This document shows, one piece after another, positions 58,643 to 64,000 of a DNA stretch of 64,000 nucleotides. Made by a program: the position numbers and the translations under genes. The DNA is from Zanthoxylum bungeanum (Eukaryota; Streptophyta; Magnoliopsida; Sapindales; Rutaceae). Within the stretch, counting starts at the first letter, position 1; the number at the start of each line of letters is the position of its first letter. The stretch is taken from the NCBI GenBank assembly GCA_019454045.1, contig SKCR01006519.1, positions 635,001 through 699,000 on the forward strand. The letters run 5' to 3'. Under the pieces are notes generated by a model. The model was not told the DNA's origin. It was given only the letters and a program-made list of their open reading frames with translations, and did no database searches.

Positions 58643-59311
58643 TTAATCTGGAACTAATCATAAAGACTTTTATCATTCATATATTAAAGTAATCTAATTA
58701 CAAAATGATAAAATACAATTTCCATTATCACATAGTTAATTTGTACAAAAACCACAATGTCTTTTACAAATAATGACGTTATGGGTCATAATTGTCCAAC
58801 AATCTCCCACTTGGCCTATAACCAGTCACTCAAGTATCTAACACCTGAACTATGTACATGTCGCTCAAAGTTTTGCTGAGGAATTGTCATCTGATGCAAC
58901 CTTCTCGATCTTCACATCGCCACGATGTATGATCTCACAAATTAGATAGAAACTTCGAAGAACATGCTTGGATCATTGATGAGATCGCGGTTCCTTAGCC
59001 TGCGCTATAGCCCCGTTATTGTCACAATAAAATGGAACGGGCTCAGCTGCTAACGGAACTACTCCTAATCTAATTAGGAATTTACGGATCCAAACTTCCT
59101 ATTTTACTGCTTCAACTGCAGCAATATATTCCGCTTCTGTTGTTGAATCGGCAACAGTCTCTTGCTTGGAAGATTTCCAGCTTACTGCTCCGTTGTTCAA
59201 ACAAAATATGTACCCGGATTGCGACTTACAGTCGTCTTTATCGGTTTGAAAACTTGCATCGGTATACCCAGTTACCTCAAGTTCTCCATCTCCATAGATT
59301 AAGAATGCATA
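58641..59311 (-). mobile_element. Copia-A 3' fragment (RNase H end and partial LTR)
   Basis: On the minus strand 59311-58802 encodes the RNase H end of copia pol (TGYTDASFQTDKDDCKSQSGY, KSSKQETVADSTTEA) and the polypurine region. 58801-58641 is the first 160 bases of the LTR. It preserves the intact frame at the site where the copy at 13.4-17.3 kb has its deletion, and carries Gln where that copy has a stop. It is bounded by the Tat gag on one side and the R1 repeat on the other, with no target duplication seen. Confidence 0.85.
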
Positions 59312-61066
59312 CCCCTAATAACAATTGAGCGTTAACCAAGAGAGTTACATTACATTAAGTATATTCATTGAGTACTAGGGCAACTATCGTTGAGTGTTTG
59401 ATGAGTGATAATTATATCACTATTTCCCACTCATTTAACCTAATATTTTGTATAGTTTCTCGAGTTTTATGAACGTTTTGATGTGTTTTTATTTATTTTG
59501 CAGATAAAAATAATATTGGGACTTAATGGAATCAACTCGGGGCTAAAACGATGAAATCCGGAGCAAAAAATGTGAAAAAGAAAATTTACTGTGCGCGTCA
59601 CGAAGTGTAGTCATAAGTTCTAATTTTGCGCAAGTTTGGTATTTTGGCCATAACTTTTTCATCTGATATCCGATTGAGTTGATTCAAATTGCATATTAAA
59701 TAAGACTCAAAGATCTACAACTTTAAAATTTTAAATATTTTTGAATTCCGAAGTTTTCAAGACTGAAGTTAACGAATAATCCAATATATTTTGTGTAATT
59801 ACTAAAGTCATTATCAAAAAATATAAAAATATAAAATGACAATTTACAATTGTCAAACTTCCACAAAATATGCTCGCATGTTTGGTGGAGTGTTTTGTGG
59901 AGTGTCTTGTGGCATGTTTGGTGGAGTGCTTGGTGGAGGATTTTGTGGAGTGTTTGGTGGAGCAATTGGTGGAAGCCTTTAGATTTTCCTATAAATACCA
60001 AGCCATCTCATTTGTAATTCTCATGCTTTCCTTAGGTTTTTGTAAGGAATTTAAGGATTGCATCTTGTTTGTTTAATTTTTGTAATTTAATTTTTGTATT
60101 TTTATTTTCAATAATAATAGTAGTTTCTTTTCTTTTATTTTCTTTTATGTTTAGTGGTTAGATTTCTGCTGGGAGATGTGAAGCTTTTATTATTTTAATT
60201 TGATTAATCTCCCTTAATTATAATATGAAAATTATAATTCAAATTAAAAAGATTACCACCTTAGTATTTTCTTTTATGTTTTTATTTATTTATTTTATGT
60301 AGCAAATCCACATTTAACCAACCAAAAACAATTATTTCTCTTCTCCCTTAATTAGATAATTGTAAATAAATAGTATCAACAATTAATAACAACAGTAGGA
60401 ATTAAGTCATCATGTGATCGATACTTTTTATACTACTTGAACGATACATGCGCTTACGTTATACGCGTGTGATTACGCACCGGTCAGTGTTGATGACATG
60501 TATTAGGTCAAGCGACTATTGATCGATTTGATAATTTGTGAGATGGATTGAATTAATTAATATTATATCAAGAGTTGATATAAAGAGTGTTATATCAAAT
60601 TAATTGTTAAATATAATGCAATTATGATTTGCGTTAATGTAGTAATTAAATTTGTGTTAAATTTAATTGTTAAATCAATACATAAATTAATTACTATAAT
60701 TATACAATAATAATATAAATTAATTAAAGTAAACCATGACTACATCTTTTAACCAAACTTTGGCAAGTTATTTTGGTTTTGGTTGAGTTAAACTTTTACC
60801 AAAATATTTGAGATAAGATGAAGCCTAAACTGGTATCAAAACAGTACTTTGGTTTGGTTATAATTATGCTTTGGTTACTTGCTGAAGGAACTACAAATTA
60901 GTAGCTTTAAAAATAAGGAAAATAGGCCCAAAAAAAAAGTTTTAATTCCCTTAGCTGCCAAGAGAAGCATAAAAGGCAATATAATCTCGCTTTTGCCGAG
61001 ACCCAGAGAGAAAAGCAACAAAGGCAAAAATTAAATTGTCTTGAGACCTGGCAGATTCTGTACTTT
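59312..61066 (+). repeat. R1 repeat copy 2, split by a solo LTR
   Basis: 59312-59398 and 60492-61066 rejoin when the solo LTR and one GTGTT copy are removed. It begins ATACCCCTAATAACAATTGAG and ends near TCTGTACTTTGGTTAA. It is in inverted orientation to copy 1. Confidence 0.75.
59399..60486 (+). mobile_element. Solo LTR, Tat-like relative (1.09 kb)
   Basis: Starts TGATGAGTGATAATTATATC and ends GTGATTACGCACCGGTCA, flanked by the perfect 5-bp duplication GTGTT (59394-59398 and 60487-60491). The empty site is visible in the R1 copy near 63800. It shares both ends with the Tat-like LTRs but is shorter and has a different middle. 59878-59985 is a GTTTGGTGGAGT-like minisatellite. Confidence 0.92.
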
Positions 61067-61892
61067 GGTTAAAATAAAAATTAAATTCTGTACTTTGGAC
61101 CTGACAGATACAGTAGCTTCGTTGAAAAGTGCTGGTAATGAACAATTTTCTTCGTTCAATAATTATTAATATTATGGATGACAATTTAGGTTAGATTCGT
61201 TTATTATTTCGCTGGCATTCTGGGCTGCCACTGGCCACCACATGACGGAGTGGTGGCCGACGCACCCATTTCCCATGAAATTGTTTTCAGGTCCCTATCA
61301 TGGGTTTTCTCAAAAATTCATATATTTGAAGTCATTCTGATGTAAATTTCAAAACGTGTTCAACACGAAAATTGTTCGACTCAGAACAACGAGTCTGTTT
61401 GTTTTCTATTTATATATCTGAAATAAGAAATTTTTACGTGTATAACGATATAATCAGAAACCGGGTAATCGTTCTCGAAACCACATTTTTTCCAACATGA
61501 TGAAACTTCATTTTAAAACATTCTGATCTATTTTCTAACACATAAACTCTTACTTTCGAACATCGTCCAGTTCCAACACGTAAACATTAATTCAGAAATC
61601 TTCTAGAATTACTCCGAAAATAAAATTCGGGAAATTACATTAAATCTGACTTTAGAATTTATCTCTGGTCTTTCTTAGTTAAAATTTTTGACCTCTTGCT
61701 TTTTTAGTATTTAATTTTAATTTAGTTTAATTTAAATTAAATTCTAAATAAAGTTAAGTTAATTTATTAATTATAGTATTTAATGTGAATTTGATTTCAA
61801 TCTTTGTGAGTTCGACACTCTATATTCATTATTTACTAAAACTTGACACCGTATACTTGTGGTAAGTTTTGACCCGACCCTAAGCGAATCGA
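61067..61892. other. Intergenic DNA between R1 copies
   Basis: No gene or element recognised. 61220-61250 contains a short inverted repeat around GGCCACCACATGACGGAGTG. The remainder is AT-rich. Confidence 0.45.
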
Positions 61893-62520
61893 TTCCAGAT
61901 CGAACCGGATCTGATGCACACCCTTAATAACAACCGAGCGTGAACCAGAGAGAATTCTATTATATTAAGTATACTCGTTGAACGCTATGGAAACTATTGT
62001 CAATTGTTGACGACGTGTATTGGGTCAACCGATTAAGGATCAAATTGTTTGATTTGATAATTCTTGAGATGAATTAAATTAATTAATATTATATCAAGAG
62101 TTGATATAAGATTATTGTATAAATTTAATTGTTAAATATAATGCAAAGATGATTTGCACTAATGTAGTAATTAATTTTGTGTATTTAATTTAATGGTTAT
62201 ATCAATATATAAATTAATTACTATAACTATACAATAATACTATAAATTACTTAAACTAACTTTGGTAAATGAATTTAACTTAACTTTATGGTTAATGTAA
62301 CCATAAACTAAAGTTAAGTGTAGAGAAAATTCAAGTTAGCCATGGTTATATTTTTTTAAGCAAACTTTGGCAAGATATTTTGATTTTGGTTGAGTTAAAC
62401 TTTGACCAGAATATTTAAGATAAGCTTGGCTATCAAAAAAGCACTTTGGTTTTTTTTTATAATGATGTTATGGTTATTTGTTGGAGGAACTAAAAATTAA
62501 TTGCTTTAATTTAGGGACTA
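61893..62520 (+). repeat. R1 repeat copy 3
   Basis: Starts near CGAATCGATTCCAGATCG and continues through CCCTTAATAACAACCGAG and ATATTATATCAAGAGTTGAT. It ends near GGAACTAAAAATTAATTGC. More diverged than copies 2 and 4, with a local insertion near 62260-62330. Confidence 0.7.
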
Positions 62521-63635
62521 GACATATAATGAATTGTATTATTGTTGACAATTTACAAAAGTTCCCAATTTTTACAAATTGTCAACAATTTACATAAATC
62601 ATTCACTGAATTTGGTATAAGACATATAGTAACAACTTCACCGACTATAATACCTCTAAATTGTAATAACTAAAAGAACTCCCCGAGCCAGCATCAAGCG
62701 GCCTTATTCAGAACCTCTGAAGTCTCTGAGTGGATCAACCCTGTGAATTCACGCTAGAACTCCGACTACCAATCTTCCTCCTAATAACTTTGAAGGCTTA
62801 GGAAATTAGGTTAGTGTTATGTTTCTGTTGATGGTCAATCATGGATCAATATCACCAAGACAAAGATGATAAGGTAAGCAAGAAAGCTTCCAAGGTGAAA
62901 ATCAAGAATGAATAAACAAAGTGTATGTAGTCTTTCTAAATTGTGTTTCTTCAACTGGTTAAAATGGCTAAGTGTTTGTTTATATAGGTATGGCAAAGAT
63001 GGCTTTTCTTTATGCAAAATTGGCTTAAATCGAGTCCAAAATAACCCATGTACGCACAGCCGTTCAAACAACACAAGAGTGCGCTACGAACGCGATTAGT
63101 TTCGTAAATTCATGTGAACGTCATGATGAATGGACAACGAACATGAAGATTCTGGACATTTTTGTTTGAACATGACTCAAACGTACCTCAAACGTGAAGC
63201 CTCTGGAAGCTTTTGTTTAAACGTACACTCAAACGAACCACAAACGCAGAGCATTAGAACCCAAATAAGAATGCACCACAAATGCAAACCATGACAGCTT
63301 CATCTGATGTCATTCATATACTTGTCCAATCATACTGAGACCTTTAAAACTCATTACAACTCAATTAAACTTGTTTTATTTCGGATGTTGCCAACAAACA
63401 GAAACTAACAATGTTCTATTCAATTTCCCTAACATGTTTTCGTCATTGCTCAGGAGAAGAAATGTGTTTCATACAATTCCTCATATGGCTTCCATATTTA
63501 GAGCAAACCCTCACTGCCAAATTTGAGCGGGCACAAGAGCTTTCCAAGACTAACCATCGCATTTTGGCCTCAAACTTGAAGTGTATCTTGTATCTTTCAA
63601 CTGTCAAACTCTAAAATTTTCATATGTACATTACA
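62521..63635. other. Intergenic DNA, no supported gene
   Basis: Mixed-composition sequence with short open frames on both strands (62835-63099, 63411-63614), none with a recognisable domain. 63110-63290 has several ACTCAAACGTACC-like motifs. It could be part of an unrecognised LTR or host DNA. Confidence 0.4.
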
Positions 63636-64000
63636 TAGCAGTTACGTTTTCTGTAAACTTTAAGAATACTTGCTAAAATCGGGAAATTTCTAATCGATTC
63701 CGGATCGAATCAGATCCGATGCATACCCCTAATAACAATCGAGTGTTAGCCAGGAGAGTTCCATTATATTAAGTATATTCGTTGAGTACTACGGCAACTA
63801 TCGTTGAGTGTTGATGACATGTATTAGGTCAAGCGACTAATGATTGATTTGATAATTTGTGAGATGGATTGAATTAATTAATATTATATCAAGAGTTGAT
63901 ATAAAGATTGTTATATCAATTTAATTGTTAAATATAATGCAATTATGATTTGCGTTAATGTAGTAATTAAATTTGTATTAAATTTAATTGTTAAATCAAT
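63636..64000 (+). repeat. R1 repeat copy 4 (cut by window edge)
   Basis: Starts near CAGTTACGTTTTCTG, the same point where copy 1 ends on its reverse strand. It then runs through AACTTTAAGAATACTTGC and CCCCTAATAACAATCGAG to the window end. It shows the uninterrupted target of the solo LTR at 59399. Confidence 0.75.

Noticed and set aside
59870..60076. 68-residue frame with repeated LVECLVE
   Set aside because: Result of a 12-base minisatellite whose period keeps any frame open.
62835..63614. Short frames on both strands near the window end
   Set aside because: No domain similarity, no splice support, and composition similar to surrounding non-coding DNA.

Overview
This is nuclear DNA from a flowering plant, most likely a eudicot (species not determinable from sequence alone). 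The background is AT-rich, the one host gene has GT-AG introns, and almost everything else is plant-type transposable elements: Ty1/copia, several Ty3/gypsy-like (Tat/Ogre-like) and non-autonomous LTR elements, a hAT transposon, a probable Helitron and miniature LTR repeats. No rRNA, tRNA, CRISPR or prokaryotic gene organisation is visible.

Layout. 1-9.5 kb: nested LTR debris. It holds a copia LTR (family here called Copia-A, minus strand), a Tat-like 3' LTR (plus), an Ogre-like LTR fragment (minus), another Copia-A LTR (minus) split by a plus-strand solo LTR of the same family, and an Ogre-like LTR (plus). 9.5-20.9 kb: one long Copia-A element with LTRs, a tRNA-iMet-type primer site, a long leader and a gag-pol frame with nine in-frame stops and one frameshift. 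Its 3' end carries a 1.66 kb insertion built from three 170-bp miniature LTRs, with inverted outer ends and a 5-bp target duplication. 20.9-38 kb: two Ogre-like copies in opposite orientation with a hairpin of two primer-site regions between them. The gag of the plus copy is split by a complete 8.5 kb Tat-like element (target duplication ATGAT) that has no pol but carries a decayed 'putative plant transposon protein' frame. Next come another Tat-like LTR fragment split by a clean solo LTR, and chromovirus-like LTR remnants.

41.7-43.7 kb: the only convincing host gene, a four-exon minus-strand gene for a 513-residue VWA-domain protein related to the WAV3-like plant family but without a RING finger. 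Ninety-eight bases upstream of its ATG sits a complete 3.37 kb hAT transposon (8-bp duplication TATGTACC) with an uninterrupted 781-residue transposase. A 438-bp probable Helitron with a hairpin array follows. 49.5-54.4 kb: a young non-coding LTR element (target duplication CAAGG, nearly identical LTRs). 55.2-64 kb: four copies of an unclassified repeat (R1), a Tat-like 5' LTR plus gag fragment, a Copia-A 3' fragment and a clean 1.09 kb solo LTR.

Overall this is a heterochromatin-like, repeatedly nested transposon region around a single gene. I found no biological system that I can call new with confidence. The strongest leads are the possibly autonomous hAT at the VWA gene promoter, the hairpin-array Helitron, the inverted-end miniature-LTR composite and the head-to-head primer-site hairpin. 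All family assignments rest on reading motifs by eye, not on database searches.
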